The notes: a model not told the origin generated them from the letters alone. A DNA stretch of 64,000 bases from Herminiimonas sp. (GCF_030655415.1 NZ_JAURVN010000010.1:62001-126000), one strand, 5' to 3'; shown: positions 38,778 through 48,529, counted from the stretch's first letter. Made by a program: numbers and translations.

Positions 38778-39905
38778 GTGCCTGGTCTATTACCCAACGT
38801 CGATCCCGACGGTCTTCTCGAATACTCCGTCGTCTACACCGATCGCGCAATCAACCATATGTCGCAACGCTTTCAAGGCGTAATGAACGATATTTCCAAG
38901 ACCTTGAAACATGTCTACAAAGCGCAGTCCGCAGTTGTGATGCCGGGCAGCGGTACCTTCGGCATGGAAGCAGTCGCGCGCCAGTTCGCAACCAACAATC
39001 AATGCCTGGTTCTGCGCAATGGCTGGTTCAGCTACCGTTGGACCCAGATTCTGGACATGGGCAGTATTCCGTCCGGTACGACTGTATTGAAGGCACATCA
39101 GTTGGAAGACTCCGCGCAATCACCTTTCGCACCTGCGCCTATCGCTGAAGTAGTCGCCACGATCAAGTCGACCAAACCTTCCGTCGTGTTTGCACCGCAT
39201 GTGGAAACCGCATCCGGCATCATGCTGCCGGACGATTACATGCGCCAAGTCTCCGATGCTGTGCATTCGGTAGGCGGCCTGTTCGTTCTGGATTGCATCG
39301 CGTCGGGCACCATGTGGGTCGACATGCAAGACACTGGCGTTGACGTGCTGATCAGTGCACCGCAAAAAGGCTGGAGCGCTTCAGCTGGTTGCGCTTTCAT
39401 CATGTTGAGCGCTCGTGCTCGCGAAAAAATCGATTCGACCCAAAGCACCAGCTTCGCTTGCGATCTGCGCAAATGGTTGCAAATCATGGAGTCGTACGAG
39501 CAAGGCAACGTCGCCTATCACACCACCATGCCTACAGATGCACTGACGATCTTGCGCGGCGTGATGGAAGAAACCGCTGCTTACGGGTTCGACAAAGTTC
39601 GTGCGGAGCAACAAGAGCTGGGCAACAAAGTACGCGCGTTGCTGGAATCCAAAGGATTCAAAAGCGTCGCAGCCGAAGGCTTCCAAGCGCCGGGCGTGGT
39701 CGTGAGCTACACCAACGACGACGGCATACAGTCGTCCAAGAAATTTGCAGTGGCTGGTTTGCAAACGGCAGCAGGCGTGCCATTGCAATGCGATGAACGT
39801 GCTGACTTCAAATCCTTCCGCGTCGGTCTATTTGGCTTGGACAAGTTGCACAACATCGAGCGCACGGTAGCAAATCTGGACAAGGCTTTGAACGCAATAC
39901 TGTAA
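38778..39905 (+). CDS. Class V PLP-dependent aminotransferase (alanine/serine-glyoxylate type)
   Basis: 375 residues, fold type I class V. The PLP-binding Lys197 is in SAPQKGWSAS, Asp172 in VLDCIASG, and the N-terminal GSGTFGMEAVARQF loop holds the cofactor phosphate. The pattern is that of serine-pyruvate/alanine-glyoxylate aminotransferases, which supply glycine or serine from glyoxylate. The start is GTG at 38778 with GGAG 6 bases ahead. It is divergent from cysTWA; a link to cysteine supply through serine is possible but unproven. Confidence 0.9.
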   Translation: MPGLLPNVDPDGLLEYSVVYTDRAINHMSQRFQGVMNDISKTLKHVYKAQSAVVMPGSGTFGMEAVARQFATNNQCLVLRNGWFSYRWTQILDMGSIPSGTTVLKAHQLEDSAQSPFAPAPIAEVVATIKSTKPSVVFAPHVETASGIMLPDDYMRQVSDAVHSVGGLFVLDCIASGTMWVDMQDTGVDVLISAPQKGWSASAGCAFIMLSARAREKIDSTQSTSFACDLRKWLQIMESYEQGNVAYHTTMPTDALTILRGVMEETAAYGFDKVRAEQQELGNKVRALLESKGFKSVAAEGFQAPGVVVSYTNDDGIQSSKKFAVAGLQTAAGVPLQCDERADFKSFRVGLFGLDKLHNIERTVANLDKALNAIL

Positions 39906-40019
39906 AAGCTTGTATTCCAAGAACGGAATCAATACACCGCAGTCGTAGATTGCTTGGGTATACTGTTAAATCCAATACTGAAGGCGATGCGGCACGCCAG
40001 GATGCCTTAAGGAGAATGT

Positions 40020-40097
40020 ATGAACACAAAGTGGAGAATCATAATTTCGATTGCTGTCATCGCTATATCGGCGATTACTTTATACGCGAATCCGTAA
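40020..40097 (+). CDS. Predicted 25-residue single-pass membrane peptide
   Basis: A short frame with good translation signals: AAGGAG at 40008-40013, then ATG at 40020 and TAA at 40095-40097. The peptide starts MNTKWR, a positively charged end, then has about 15 strongly hydrophobic residues (Ile/Val/Ala/Leu) and ends LYANP. A perfect intrinsic terminator follows 11 bases later, and a TATACT -10-like box lies at 39959-39964. Placement between promoter-like and terminator sequences supports a real small transmembrane peptide. An overlapping frame from the ATG at 40016 has no such character. The function is unknown. Confidence 0.6.
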   Translation: MNTKWRIIISIAVIAISAITLYANP

Positions 40098-40107
40098 TCC
40101 CCCTCTC

Positions 40108-40134
40108 AAAAAACCAGCTTCGGCTGGTTTTTTT
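40108..40134 (+). terminator. Strong intrinsic terminator after the small peptide gene
   Basis: AAAAAACCAGC paired with GCTGGTTTTTTT around a TTCG-type tetraloop (CCAGC-TTCG-GCTGG). A very stable hairpin and T run; it ends the transcript of the 25-residue peptide and possibly of the aminotransferase gene. Confidence 0.92.
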
Positions 40135-40200
40135 ACGACGGTACGATTTGCCAGTGAAGTGATTTCCGCCAAGTACACCGGAAATTGAATATGCGCATTT

Positions 40201-41571
40201 TTATTCGCTACCGTTTTTTACGATGCTAAGCGACCTACAATGATGACTATTTTTCGCCAAATACATAGCCTGGTCAGCGTGTTTGAGTAGCTGCTGTTCA
40301 TCGTCACCGTGCTCGGGATAGAGTGCGATCCCGATACTCGGGAGGATGTTCAGAATGTGGCCATCTATGCTGTAGGGCTGACTGAGATCGCTGCGGATCT
40401 TTTCTGCCACCAACATGGCTTGCTCCGGCAATGAGATACGTTGGAGCAGCACCACAAACTCATCGCCACCGACGCGCGCGACGGTATCCGACTCGCGCAT
40501 GCACTGCTTTAAACGCTTGGCAACTTCTTGCAGCAGGAGGTCGCCGACGTCATGACCAAGAGTATCGTTAACCTGCTTGAACTTATCCAGATCGAGATAG
40601 AGCAAAGACAATTTCCCCTGCTCGCGACGTGCTGTTGCCAGAGCAACTTTCATCCGATCGCACAGGAATCCACGATTAGGTAATTCTGTCAGTTGATCAT
40701 ACTGCGCCATGTGTTGCAGTCGAGCTTGCATTTGCTGACGTTCGATAGCAGTCGCAATTTGCATCGAAACGAATTGCAGCAACTCTTGATCTTTTTCGCT
40801 GTAACAGACGCCGCCCATGTAGCTCTTGACCATCAGAACGCCGATCATGCCTTTGTGCGATTTGAGTGGAACACCCAGCCAGCAAAATAAATTCGCGTCG
40901 ACGACAACTCGCAACTCTTCAAGACGAGCAGCCATCGTCTCAGGCGTCAGTAGTAGTGGCCGTCCGGTGCGAATAATCTCGGCGCAGAGCGTACCGGCAG
41001 CCGGCTTGGATGATTCGGAAGTTTGATCAACCTCATCGACACGATAAGGAAAACTCAGCTGATCTTTTTCCTCATCGTAAAGCGTGACGGAAAAATTATC
41101 TGCGGGGAGTAGAGAACCGACGATTTGATGAATCTGTTGAAACAAGGCGATCAGATCCTCGGCAGCGTAAGCCGCTTCGGAAATGCTATACAGCACCGCC
41201 TGCATTGATTCGGCTCGTTTGAGTTCAGTGATGTCGCGCGCAACGCCAATGCGTAATTGGTCGGCCTCGGACCAGCGTGCCGACCACATGATGTTGACGA
41301 TTTCGCCATCTTTGCGGATGTAGCGATTTTCAAAATGAAGTTGTGGTTGGCCAGACATTACCTTGTGCGCCGACTGCTGGGTGCGGCCACGATCTTCTTG
41401 CACGATGAGATCGAACATATGCTTGCCGACCATCTCTTGCGGCGTATACCCAAAAATACGCTCACAGGCGGCACTTGCAAAAACGATACGACTATCAACA
41501 TCGACCGCGAAAACAGCATCCATCAAAAGATCAATGTAGCTGTTAATTAGGGCGTGTGATTTTGTTTCCAT
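40201..41571 (-). CDS. Diguanylate cyclase with PAS and GAF sensor domains
   Basis: 456 residues, no membrane segment. PAS domain at about 10-125 (YIDLLMDAVFAVDVDSRIVFASAACERIFGYTPQEMVGK, ending GVARDITELKRAES), GAF domain at about 130-280, then GGDEF at about 295-450. The active-site GGDEF is intact at 368-372, and the RxxD inhibitory site is RESD at 359-362, so the enzyme should make c-di-GMP and be product-inhibited. The input signal is unknown. It stands alone, with cytochrome c divergent. Confidence 0.95.
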   Translation of the reverse strand: METKSHALINSYIDLLMDAVFAVDVDSRIVFASAACERIFGYTPQEMVGKHMFDLIVQEDRGRTQQSAHKVMSGQPQLHFENRYIRKDGEIVNIMWSARWSEADQLRIGVARDITELKRAESMQAVLYSISEAAYAAEDLIALFQQIHQIVGSLLPADNFSVTLYDEEKDQLSFPYRVDEVDQTSESSKPAAGTLCAEIIRTGRPLLLTPETMAARLEELRVVVDANLFCWLGVPLKSHKGMIGVLMVKSYMGGVCYSEKDQELLQFVSMQIATAIERQQMQARLQHMAQYDQLTELPNRGFLCDRMKVALATARREQGKLSLLYLDLDKFKQVNDTLGHDVGDLLLQEVAKRLKQCMRESDTVARVGGDEFVVLLQRISLPEQAMLVAEKIRSDLSQPYSIDGHILNILPSIGIALYPEHGDDEQQLLKHADQAMYLAKNSHHCRSLSIVKNGSE

Positions 41572-41699
41572 GGAAAATTATAGAGCATTAAGATTTTGTT
41601 AGTACTGTCTGATTCCATAATTCGACACGATGAATATATTGCACTCGTATTGAATTAAAATTACTGATTGGGATGAGTAATAAATATGACACTCAAACA

Positions 41700-42080
41700 A
41701 TGAAAAAACAAATATTAATCGCCGTAGCGCTGAGTTGGAATATATCCATATCCCATGCAGCAGGTGACGCAGTCGCAGGCAAAATCGCGTTTGCAAAATG
41801 TGCCAGCTGCCACCAGCTCGGGCCATCCGCACGTGGCGCATTTGGTCCGCAACTCAACGCCATCGTTGGCAGACAAGCAGGCAGCAGCAAGGATTTTCAG
41901 TATTCAGCAGCAATGAAAAACTCACGCATCGTTTGGTCTGAAGCCAGTTTGCGCGCTTTTATTAAAGCGCCGAACGATGTCGTACCGGGTAATAAAATGC
42001 GCTTCTATGGTGTCAGCAATGAAAAGCAGATCGCGGATTTGATTGCGTATTTACGCAAGTTTGATGAGGTCAAAAAATGA
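41700..42080 (+). CDS. Periplasmic c-type cytochrome (class I, cytochrome c2/c550-like)
   Basis: 126 residues. Signal peptide MKKQILIAVALSWNISISHA, then one haem site CASCH (Cys34, Cys37, His38) and the distal Met100 in VPGNKMRFYGV. KCASCHQLGPSARGAFGPQLNAIVGRQAG is the usual class I pattern of small soluble electron carriers. Another ATG at 41673 is in frame but gives a poor signal peptide, so 41700 is chosen. The partner oxidase or dehydrogenase is not in the window. Confidence 0.92.
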   Translation: MKKQILIAVALSWNISISHAAGDAVAGKIAFAKCASCHQLGPSARGAFGPQLNAIVGRQAGSSKDFQYSAAMKNSRIVWSEASLRAFIKAPNDVVPGNKMRFYGVSNEKQIADLIAYLRKFDEVKK

Positions 42081-42093
42081 GCAATCACGCTGA

Positions 42094-42693
42094 CTAATCA
42101 ACAAATGAAGCGTCACGTTTTTTATGTAACGTATGTGGGGATGACGAAAAGGCATTCGTCATATCGAGCAGATGTTTGAATTGTTGCAGGCCCTGCTCCC
42201 AATCGCCCAGTTGCGATTCTGCATTGATATGCCCTAACGCGCCGGCATTCAAAAACCCGCACCCCCAACTATCTGCCCAGTAAGCCGCCCTATGACTCGC
42301 CATCCACGGATCGTCCGTACTGCCGATCACGATTGCGGGGCAAGGTAATCTTGCATCGCGCAAGACATCGGCCACGCCGAATTTTTCCGGGTCTGCAGGT
42401 GCGACCAGTAATGCGCCAGCCAAATTGAAGCTTCCATGATTAGCGGCTTGCAAGGTCGTCAGACAACCAAAGCTGTGCGCAACGATCAATACCGGCTTCT
42501 CGGAATTGCTTAATGTCTGCGCCATACGTTGCGACCAGCGCGGCAAATCGGGAGTGCTCCAGTCATCCTGCTCCACCCGTTCAAATGTTGGATACAGTTG
42601 TTCCCAGCGTGTTTGCCAATGCGCCGCGCCGCTGCCATTCAAGCCAGGTACGACCAGCACGCGATAATCGGATAAATTTGGCAGAGTGATCAT
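42094..42693 (-). CDS. RBBP9/YdeN family alpha/beta hydrolase
   Basis: 199 residues of the small serine hydrolase family: LVVPGLNGSGAAHWQTRWE at the start, nucleophile Ser74 in VAHSFGCLT, and the His in LGHINAES. The enzyme is cytoplasmic; the natural substrate of the family is unknown. It overlaps the stop of the EAL-domain gene by the ATGA at 42693-42690 and is the last gene of the sulfonate operon, so it is expressed with it. Confidence 0.9.
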   Translation of the reverse strand: MITLPNLSDYRVLVVPGLNGSGAAHWQTRWEQLYPTFERVEQDDWSTPDLPRWSQRMAQTLSNSEKPVLIVAHSFGCLTTLQAANHGSFNLAGALLVAPADPEKFGVADVLRDARLPCPAIVIGSTDDPWMASHRAAYWADSWGCGFLNAGALGHINAESQLGDWEQGLQQFKHLLDMTNAFSSSPHTLHKKRDASFVD

Positions 42694-43547
42694 GCTATGT
42701 CAGCCGCGGTGATTGCCGCATGTTCGGCATCATTCAGTTGCGCAAAACTCGCTTTGGGTTGATCCCACAAATAACCTTGCGCTGTGATGGTCTGTTGCGC
42801 TTGTGCACCCAGTCGAATTAATTTGTCACGTACGGCTATCGTTTCCACGCGTTTGAAAACCACACGAACATTGCGATCTGCAGTCACCTGCAATAGTTTC
42901 AGCGCAGCATCTTCATCGGTGATTTCGCGTACATCAACCTTGATGACATCCGCTTGCACTTGCTGCAGCAATTCCAATCCATGCTGTGCATTCGCTGCAT
43001 TGACCGCGAGGCGAAAACCATTGCGACTGTAGTTATCAGCAACGTAATTCAGCAGGCTGGCTTGATCTGCTTGAATCAAGGGCATTTGCAACACGATCTT
43101 CCGATGCGGCAAACCAAGCACATCCAGCACACGTCGAAATGACATGCCGTGATTGCTATCCACTGCTGCCAGCAAACGCGCATGCACGCTCAAGTACAAA
43201 TCGATATCAACCAATTCCGGCTGTCGATAAAAATTGACCGCGTGCAGCAAGCGGCACAGTCTATCCAGTTCTATCGATTGATCGTCTGTGGCTACTGTGT
43301 CCAGCAGCTTCCAGATACTCAAGCCTGAACCGCTTTTGGTATAGCTGCGCATGAAGCCTTGCACACCGACGATTTGATTCGACGCGCCAGCTAAATCGAG
43401 TGCGCGTATTGGCTGGAATGCGCTGGTCAGTGTGGAGTTGAAATAGCGGCCGTGCGCTTGTCCGTTTTCATCCAGCCATAGGCTGGTGTCGGCTTGCGGC
43501 GTCGCATGAAGATGCGACAGATATTCTTGCAATGCGGGGAAAGTCAT
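42690..43547 (-). CDS. Degenerate EAL-domain protein in the sulfonate operon
   Basis: 285 residues with the outline of an EAL c-di-GMP phosphodiesterase (FQPIRALDLAG, then residues 60-68 where EALVR should be, and IVLQMPL and VIKVDVREI further on). The catalytic set is lost: EAL reads VQG in IVGVQGFMRS, and the DDFG metal loop reads VNAAN. It should not hydrolyse c-di-GMP; it may bind it or a partner protein. Position: about 70 bases after the Mop-like gene and overlapping the RBBP9-like hydrolase gene by four bases. A function in sulfur control is inferred from context only. Confidence 0.8.
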   Translation of the reverse strand: MTFPALQEYLSHLHATPQADTSLWLDENGQAHGRYFNSTLTSAFQPIRALDLAGASNQIVGVQGFMRSYTKSGSGLSIWKLLDTVATDDQSIELDRLCRLLHAVNFYRQPELVDIDLYLSVHARLLAAVDSNHGMSFRRVLDVLGLPHRKIVLQMPLIQADQASLLNYVADNYSRNGFRLAVNAANAQHGLELLQQVQADVIKVDVREITDEDAALKLLQVTADRNVRVVFKRVETIAVRDKLIRLGAQAQQTITAQGYLWDQPKASFAQLNDAEHAAITAADIA

Positions 43548-43614
43548 GATGATCTTCCTTTATCCGCAGAGCGCGTCCCAAGTAGAATTCAGGACGCGAT
43601 CTGGATACGTGAAC

Positions 43615-43833
43615 TTACAGCAGTTTGGCGATCGATACTTCCGTCGCCTTTACCAGCGCAACAACTTCTGTGCCGATTTGCAATTCGAGATCTTTGACCG
43701 AACGGGTTGTGATGACTGAGGTAACGATACCTGCTGGTGTTTCGACATCAACTTCTGATACGACGTCACCGAGAATGATGTTGCTGATCTTGCCTTTGAA
43801 TTGATTGCGGGCGTTGATTTTATCGATGCTCAT
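43615..43833 (-). CDS. Mop-like TOBE-domain molybdenum-pterin-binding protein
   Basis: 72 residues, a single TOBE/Mop domain: MSIDKINARNQFKGKISNIILGDVVSEVDVETPAGIVTSVITTRSV..LEL.IGTEVVALVKATEVSI in outline. These small oligomers bind molybdate or tungstate in the cytoplasm. It is 71 bases after ssuB in the sulfonate operon, and sulfate and molybdate are similar oxyanions, so it may buffer or sense the competing oxyanion. AAGGA lies in front of the start. Confidence 0.92.
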   Translation of the reverse strand: MSIDKINARNQFKGKISNIILGDVVSEVDVETPAGIVTSVITTRSVKDLELQIGTEVVALVKATEVSIAKLL

Positions 43834-43904
43834 GATTTTTTCCTTGATGGAGTTGTAAGTTAAAAAATGTGACTCAAAATTAAAAATGAATACTTAAAGA
43901 ATAA

Positions 43905-44732
43905 TTAGACGGCCCACGCAAACTGATGCACAGACTTCAGCAGCGACAAGTCGCCCAAAGAAGAATCAAGATCAGTTGCAGATACCGGTTGTTGCAGTAC
44001 GCGTGACAAAATTTGTTCTTCCAGTTGTGCAAAGACCAGATTGCCGCGTGTGCGTGGTCTTGCCAACGAGATGCGTTCATCCAACGTGATGCGACCGTCC
44101 TCGATCAGGACTACGCGGTCAGCCAAGGCGATCGCTTCCTGCACGTCATGCGTAACCAGCAAGGCAGTAAATCCGCGTTGCTGCCACAGTGTTTCAATCA
44201 ATTGCTGCATCTCGATACGTGTTAGCGCATCGAGCGCACCTAATGGTTCATCGAGCAATAGCAGTTCAGGATCGTGTACCAAGGCGCGCGCCAGTGCGAC
44301 ACGTTGACGTTGACCGCCTGACAGCACGGCAGGCCATTCACCAGCGCGTTCTTCCAGTCCAACTTGCTTCAATGAATTCAGCGCACTATCTTTTTTTGGC
44401 AAACCGAGTGCGACGTTATCGAGCACGCGCTTCCACGGCAACAGACGCGAATCCTGAAACATGATGCGTGTCTCCGGACGTTTGGTGCCGTCACCAAATA
44501 CCAGCGAACCTTCATCAGAAGTTTCCAGTTCTGCGATCAGGCGCAGCAAGGTGCTTTTACCGCAACCGCTGCGACCAACGACGGCAACAAATTCGCCTGG
44601 TTCCAGAATCAAATCGACGGACTTCAATACCTCGCGGCCTGCATACGATTTGAACAAACCCTGAACTGCGACACGGATACCGCGTTTCGCGATTGCCTGT
44701 ACATTCTTTTGTTCGACTTGATTACTTTGCAT
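43905..44732 (-). CDS. ssuB: Aliphatic sulfonate ABC transporter ATP-binding protein
   Basis: 275 residues. Walker [13 protein letters not shown]-loop [17 protein letters not shown], signature [15 protein letters not shown], Walker [13 protein letters not shown] and switch His in [10 protein letters not shown] are all present. QDSRLLPW is typical of the nitrate/sulfonate/taurine ATPase group. It works with SsuC and SsuA for uptake of alkanesulfonates under sulfate limitation. It lies 21 bases after ssuC. Confidence 0.96.
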   Translation of the reverse strand: MQSNQVEQKNVQAIAKRGIRVAVQGLFKSYAGREVLKSVDLILEPGEFVAVVGRSGCGKSTLLRLIAELETSDEGSLVFGDGTKRPETRIMFQDSRLLPWKRVLDNVALGLPKKDSALNSLKQVGLEERAGEWPAVLSGGQRQRVALARALVHDPELLLLDEPLGALDALTRIEMQQLIETLWQQRGFTALLVTHDVQEAIALADRVVLIEDGRITLDERISLARPRTRGNLVFAQLEEQILSRVLQQPVSATDLDSSLGDLSLLKSVHQFAWAV

Positions 44733-44753
44733 ATGTGTTTTCCTCTATGCCGA

Positions 44754-45584
44754 TCAGTGTCGGTAACCTGGATGCCAGCGCAACCAGTACCGCTCTAATA
44801 AACGGGAGACCACATCAGCCAGTTTTCCCAATAATGCGTAAAGCAGGATGCCGACCAGCACGACATCAGTCTGCAAAAATTCACGCGCATTCATCGTCAT
44901 GTAGCCGATGCCAGATTGTGCAGCGATGGTTTCCGCCACGATCAGCAATACCCAAACCAAGCCAAGTGAAAAACGTACGCCAACCAAAATCGATGGCAAA
45001 GCACCCGGCAGGATCACATCGCGATACAGCGGCCAGCCTGACAGACCGTAGCTCTTCGCCATTTCGATCAAGCCTTTATCAACCGAACGTATGCCGTGAA
45101 AGGTATTCAGATAAACCGGAAAAAATACGCCCACTGCGACCAGAAAAATCTTTGAAGTTTCTTCAATACCGAACCACAGAATCACCAATGGAATCAGTGC
45201 CAGCGCTGGAATATTGCGGATCATTTGGAAGGTCGTATCGAGCAGCGTCTCAGCAGTTTTGAACGTGCCAGTCAACAAGCCGAACAACAAGCCCAGTCCA
45301 CCACCGACGGCAAAGCTGACGGTCGCACGCCACAGACTGACATTGACGTGCTTCCACAATTCACCTGAGAGAGCCAGATCCCACGCAGCTTTTGCGACTG
45401 CAAATGGTTCCGGCAAAATGCGGCTAGACAACCAGCCCACGTGTGCCGCAACTTGCCAAACTGTGAGCAGCAAGACCGGGACTATCCACGGCAAGATGCG
45501 CGACAAAGACGTTGCGCGCCAGGTCGAAGCAGGCTTGCGTATCGCCGTATTGCTAATGGTCGGAGGTGAAAGAACAGCACTCAT
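44754..45584 (-). CDS. ssuC: Aliphatic sulfonate ABC transporter permease
   Basis: 276 residues, six membrane helices, with the ABC-permease EAA-type loop (EMAKSYGLSGWPLYRDVILPGALPSILVGVRFSLGLVW in pieces) and NIPALALIPLVILWFGIEETSKI, typical of the SsuC/TauC group. It lies 12 bases after ssuD. Confidence 0.96.
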   Translation of the reverse strand: MSAVLSPPTISNTAIRKPASTWRATSLSRILPWIVPVLLLTVWQVAAHVGWLSSRILPEPFAVAKAAWDLALSGELWKHVNVSLWRATVSFAVGGGLGLLFGLLTGTFKTAETLLDTTFQMIRNIPALALIPLVILWFGIEETSKIFLVAVGVFFPVYLNTFHGIRSVDKGLIEMAKSYGLSGWPLYRDVILPGALPSILVGVRFSLGLVWVLLIVAETIAAQSGIGYMTMNAREFLQTDVVLVGILLYALLGKLADVVSRLLERYWLRWHPGYRH

Positions 45585-45596
45585 GATCTTGTGCTC

Positions 45597-46751
45597 CTAG
45601 CTCTGCGAAGCTTTAGGCAAGATGTCATTCGAAATGACTTCACCAAACGGGCCAGTTAATACCGCGTCACCCGAACGTGCCTTGCCTTTGCCCAGCAGCG
45701 GGAATACCAGTTCAGCAAAACGATATGATTCTTCCAGATGCGGATAGCCGGACAGGATGAAAGTCTCGATGCCGAGATCCGCATATTCCTGCATGCGTGC
45801 GGCCACCGTTTCGGCATCGCCAACCAATGCAGTACCCGCGCCGCCACGTACCAGGCCAACTCCGGCCCACAGGTTTGGCGATACTTCGAGCTTGTCTCTT
45901 TTGCCGCCGTGCAGCGCAGCCATGCGACGCTGTCCTTCAGAATCCATCTTGTTGAATGAAGCCTGTGCGCGTGCGATCAAGTCATCATCAACGTACTGGA
46001 TCAATTCATCGGCGGCCTTCCATGCTTCTTCATTCGTTTCGCGCACAATGACGTGCAAGCGAATACCAAACTTCAATGTGCGGCCGTGCTTGGCTGCACG
46101 TTCACGCATGTCGGTGATTTTTTCTGCAACCGCTGCTGGAGGTTCACCCCATGTCAAATAGACGTCCACTTGTTCTGCAGCGAGTTCGTGCGCAGCTGGT
46201 GACGAGCCACCAAAGTACAGCGGTGGATACGGTTTTTGAATTGATGGATACAAGGTCTTGGCACCCTTGACCTGAATATGTTTGCCTTCAAAATCAAAGC
46301 CGGCATCCCCGCCCTCACCTGCCAGCGATGCACGCCATACTTTCAAAAATTCATCGGAAATTTCATAACGCTCTGCATGATCTGCGTGCAGGCCATCGGC
46401 TTCCATTTCAGCCTGATCGCCACCGGTCACGACATTGATCAACAAGCGACCTTTGGACAAGCGATCGAAGGTTGCTGCCATGCGCACGGCCAAACCAGGT
46501 GTACTCAAACCCGGACGCACTGCGACCAGAAATTTCAATTGTTTGGTTTCGCCTATCAGGCTCGATGCGACGACCCATGCGTCTTCGCATGAACGGCCGG
46601 TTGGCAATAACACACCGTCGTAACCGAGCGTGTCAGCGGCAACAGCTACCTGCTTCAAATAATCAAAATCGACCTGACGTGCACCTTTCGAGGTACCCAG
46701 ATAACGACTGTCGCCGTGCGTTGGCAAAAACCAGAATACGTTCAAACTCAT
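45597..46751 (-). CDS. ssuD: FMNH2-dependent alkanesulfonate monooxygenase
   Basis: 384 residues (E. coli SsuD has 381). It uses FMNH2 and oxygen to release sulfite from C1-C10 alkanesulfonates, giving the aldehyde. The luciferase-like fold starts [17 protein letters not shown] and has [41 protein letters not shown] and the RHxxxR-like [16 protein letters not shown] region. Reduced flavin comes from SsuE, encoded two genes upstream. Confidence 0.97.
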   Translation of the reverse strand: MSLNVFWFLPTHGDSRYLGTSKGARQVDFDYLKQVAVAADTLGYDGVLLPTGRSCEDAWVVASSLIGETKQLKFLVAVRPGLSTPGLAVRMAATFDRLSKGRLLINVVTGGDQAEMEADGLHADHAERYEISDEFLKVWRASLAGEGGDAGFDFEGKHIQVKGAKTLYPSIQKPYPPLYFGGSSPAAHELAAEQVDVYLTWGEPPAAVAEKITDMRERAAKHGRTLKFGIRLHVIVRETNEEAWKAADELIQYVDDDLIARAQASFNKMDSEGQRRMAALHGGKRDKLEVSPNLWAGVGLVRGGAGTALVGDAETVAARMQEYADLGIETFILSGYPHLEESYRFAELVFPLLGKGKARSGDAVLTGPFGEVISNDILPKASQS

Positions 46752-46812
46752 GATCCAAATCCCTTAAGACTTCCGCACTGCAAAATAACAGTGCGGTTTG
46801 TTGCATAGACTC

Positions 46813-47787
46813 TTACTTGATCAACACTGCATCCTTGACCACGATTTTTTTCGGAATCAATTTCAGTTCTGCAAATACATCCGCAATCTTTTGCTGCTCG
46901 GCGATCACTGTCGGCGAGACGGGTTTCACGCCATACGAATAACGTTTAGTCGCTAACTCAACGGTTGGTCGATCAAGACCGGTTTGCGCCGCAAGAATGG
47001 TTGCAACTTCATCCTGGTTACGTGCGCCCCATTGATCGATACGATTCAATTCATCCAACAGGATTTCGACGATCTTCGGATTTTTTTCTGCGTAAGTACG
47101 TGATGCGAGGAAGAACTGATGATTCGCGACCAGACCAGTGCCATCGGCCAGAATGCGTGCACCTAGTTGTTTTTCAGCAGCGGCGAGGAATGGATCCCAG
47201 ATCACCCATGCGTCGATGCTGCCGCGTTCAAACGCAGCGCGTGCATCTGCAGGAGCGAGGAAAAGAATTTCGATATCTTTGTAGGCAAGGCCGGCTTTTT
47301 CCAGCGCCTTGACCAACAGGTAATGCACGTTTGAACCTTTGTTCAACGCGACTTTTTTACCTTTTAAATCAGCGACAGTTTTGAGTGTCGAATTTTTAGG
47401 AACGATGATCGCTTCAGCAGTTGGTGCTGGTGGTTCGTTACCTACATAAACCAGATTGGCGCCAGCAGCTTGCGCGAAAATCGGTGGCGCTTCGCCAGCA
47501 GTACCGAAGTCGATGCTGCCTACGTTCAAACCTTCCAGCAAGACAGGACCCGCGGTGAACTCATTCCACTTCACTTCTATGCCTTCAGGCGCGAGACGTT
47601 TTTCCAAGGTGCCACGGCCTTTGAGAATAACCAGAGTGCCGTACTTTTGATAACCAATGCGCAGCACACCTTTGGTTTGCGCCGATGCCAGATTTGGCAA
47701 GCCAACCGTCAATGCGCCGACTGCGGCTGCAGACAGCAAGCCCAAGGTACGGCGCTTGGCATTGTGTTTGTCGTTTGAAATCGTCAT
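46813..47787 (-). CDS. ssuA: Aliphatic sulfonate-binding protein
   Basis: 324 residues. Twin-Arg-like or Sec signal (KRRTLGLLSAAAVGALTVGLPNLASAQ), then LRIGYQKYGTLVILKGRGTLEKRL, the SsuA pattern, and GSIDAWVIWDPFLAAAEKQLGARILADG. The start at 47787 has AAGGAAAA ahead; the frame to 47808 adds six residues. It is separated from ssuE by a 115-base gap that contains a GCTATGCA/TGCATGGC hairpin (47831-47848), perhaps an attenuation or processing site. Confidence 0.95.
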   Translation of the reverse strand: MTISNDKHNAKRRTLGLLSAAAVGALTVGLPNLASAQTKGVLRIGYQKYGTLVILKGRGTLEKRLAPEGIEVKWNEFTAGPVLLEGLNVGSIDFGTAGEAPPIFAQAAGANLVYVGNEPPAPTAEAIIVPKNSTLKTVADLKGKKVALNKGSNVHYLLVKALEKAGLAYKDIEILFLAPADARAAFERGSIDAWVIWDPFLAAAEKQLGARILADGTGLVANHQFFLASRTYAEKNPKIVEILLDELNRIDQWGARNQDEVATILAAQTGLDRPTVELATKRYSYGVKPVSPTVIAEQQKIADVFAELKLIPKKIVVKDAVLIK

Positions 47788-47902
47788 GTCGTTTTCCTTA
47801 TCACGCAAATTTTGAGCAAAAGAATTCCCGGCTATGCATGTGCATGGCTTTTTTTACGGGATTGAGATAGTTAGAGCAGACCTGCTTGCGCAGGCGATAG
47901 AC

Positions 47903-48493
47903 TTAAACGCTACATCGCACGCTGGAGAACGGAATTGAATCGAAGGTATTCAAAGACACTTCGCTCAATGCAAACAAACTATTGGATAAATTTTCTATGC
48001 CATCGCTGACACGTTTGGCAATCGCCGGATCCAATGTCAAACCTTGTTCAGCCGACCAATTGATTTGCTGATCGGTTGCATAAATACTAGGCAGAACATG
48101 CTTGGCATCCAGTGCTGACAAAACCGGACGCAAGCCATAATCCAGTGCCAACATGTGTGACTGACTACCACCGGTCGCCAATGGCAACACCAACTTGCCA
48201 TTCAAACCATCCTGCGGCAACAAGTCGAGAAAGGCTTTGAGTATTCCGCTATATGCGGCCTTGTACACCGGCGTCGCAATCACAACTGCATCCGCGTGAG
48301 CGACCTGCTCTCTTGCCACTTTCAATTCTGCGTCGTTGAAGTCCGCATGCACCAGCGCTTGCGCTGGCAGATCACGGACATGCAGCTTCACATAACGATG
48401 GCCGAGTAATGCAAGCCTTTCACCAACGTGATGCAGCAAGCGGGTAGAACGAGACGGTGTGGATGGACTACCCGCGAGCAACAAGATATTCAT
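47903..48493 (-). CDS. ssuE: NADPH-dependent FMN reductase SsuE
   Basis: 196 residues, flavodoxin-like fold: LLAGSPSTPSRSTRLLHHVGE binds the FMN phosphate, and ADAVVIATPVYKAAYSGILKAFLDLLP is the conserved loop of SsuE/MsuE. It reduces FMN for the SsuD monooxygenase. The C-terminus is about 10 residues longer than the family norm. It starts 36 bases after sbp. Confidence 0.96.
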   Translation of the reverse strand: MNILLLAGSPSTPSRSTRLLHHVGERLALLGHRYVKLHVRDLPAQALVHADFNDAELKVAREQVAHADAVVIATPVYKAAYSGILKAFLDLLPQDGLNGKLVLPLATGGSQSHMLALDYGLRPVLSALDAKHVLPSIYATDQQINWSAEQGLTLDPAIAKRVSDGIENLSNSLFALSEVSLNTFDSIPFSSVRCSV

Positions 48494-48529
48494 TTCTATT
48501 CCAAGATGAATTAAATTACATTCAGTAGA

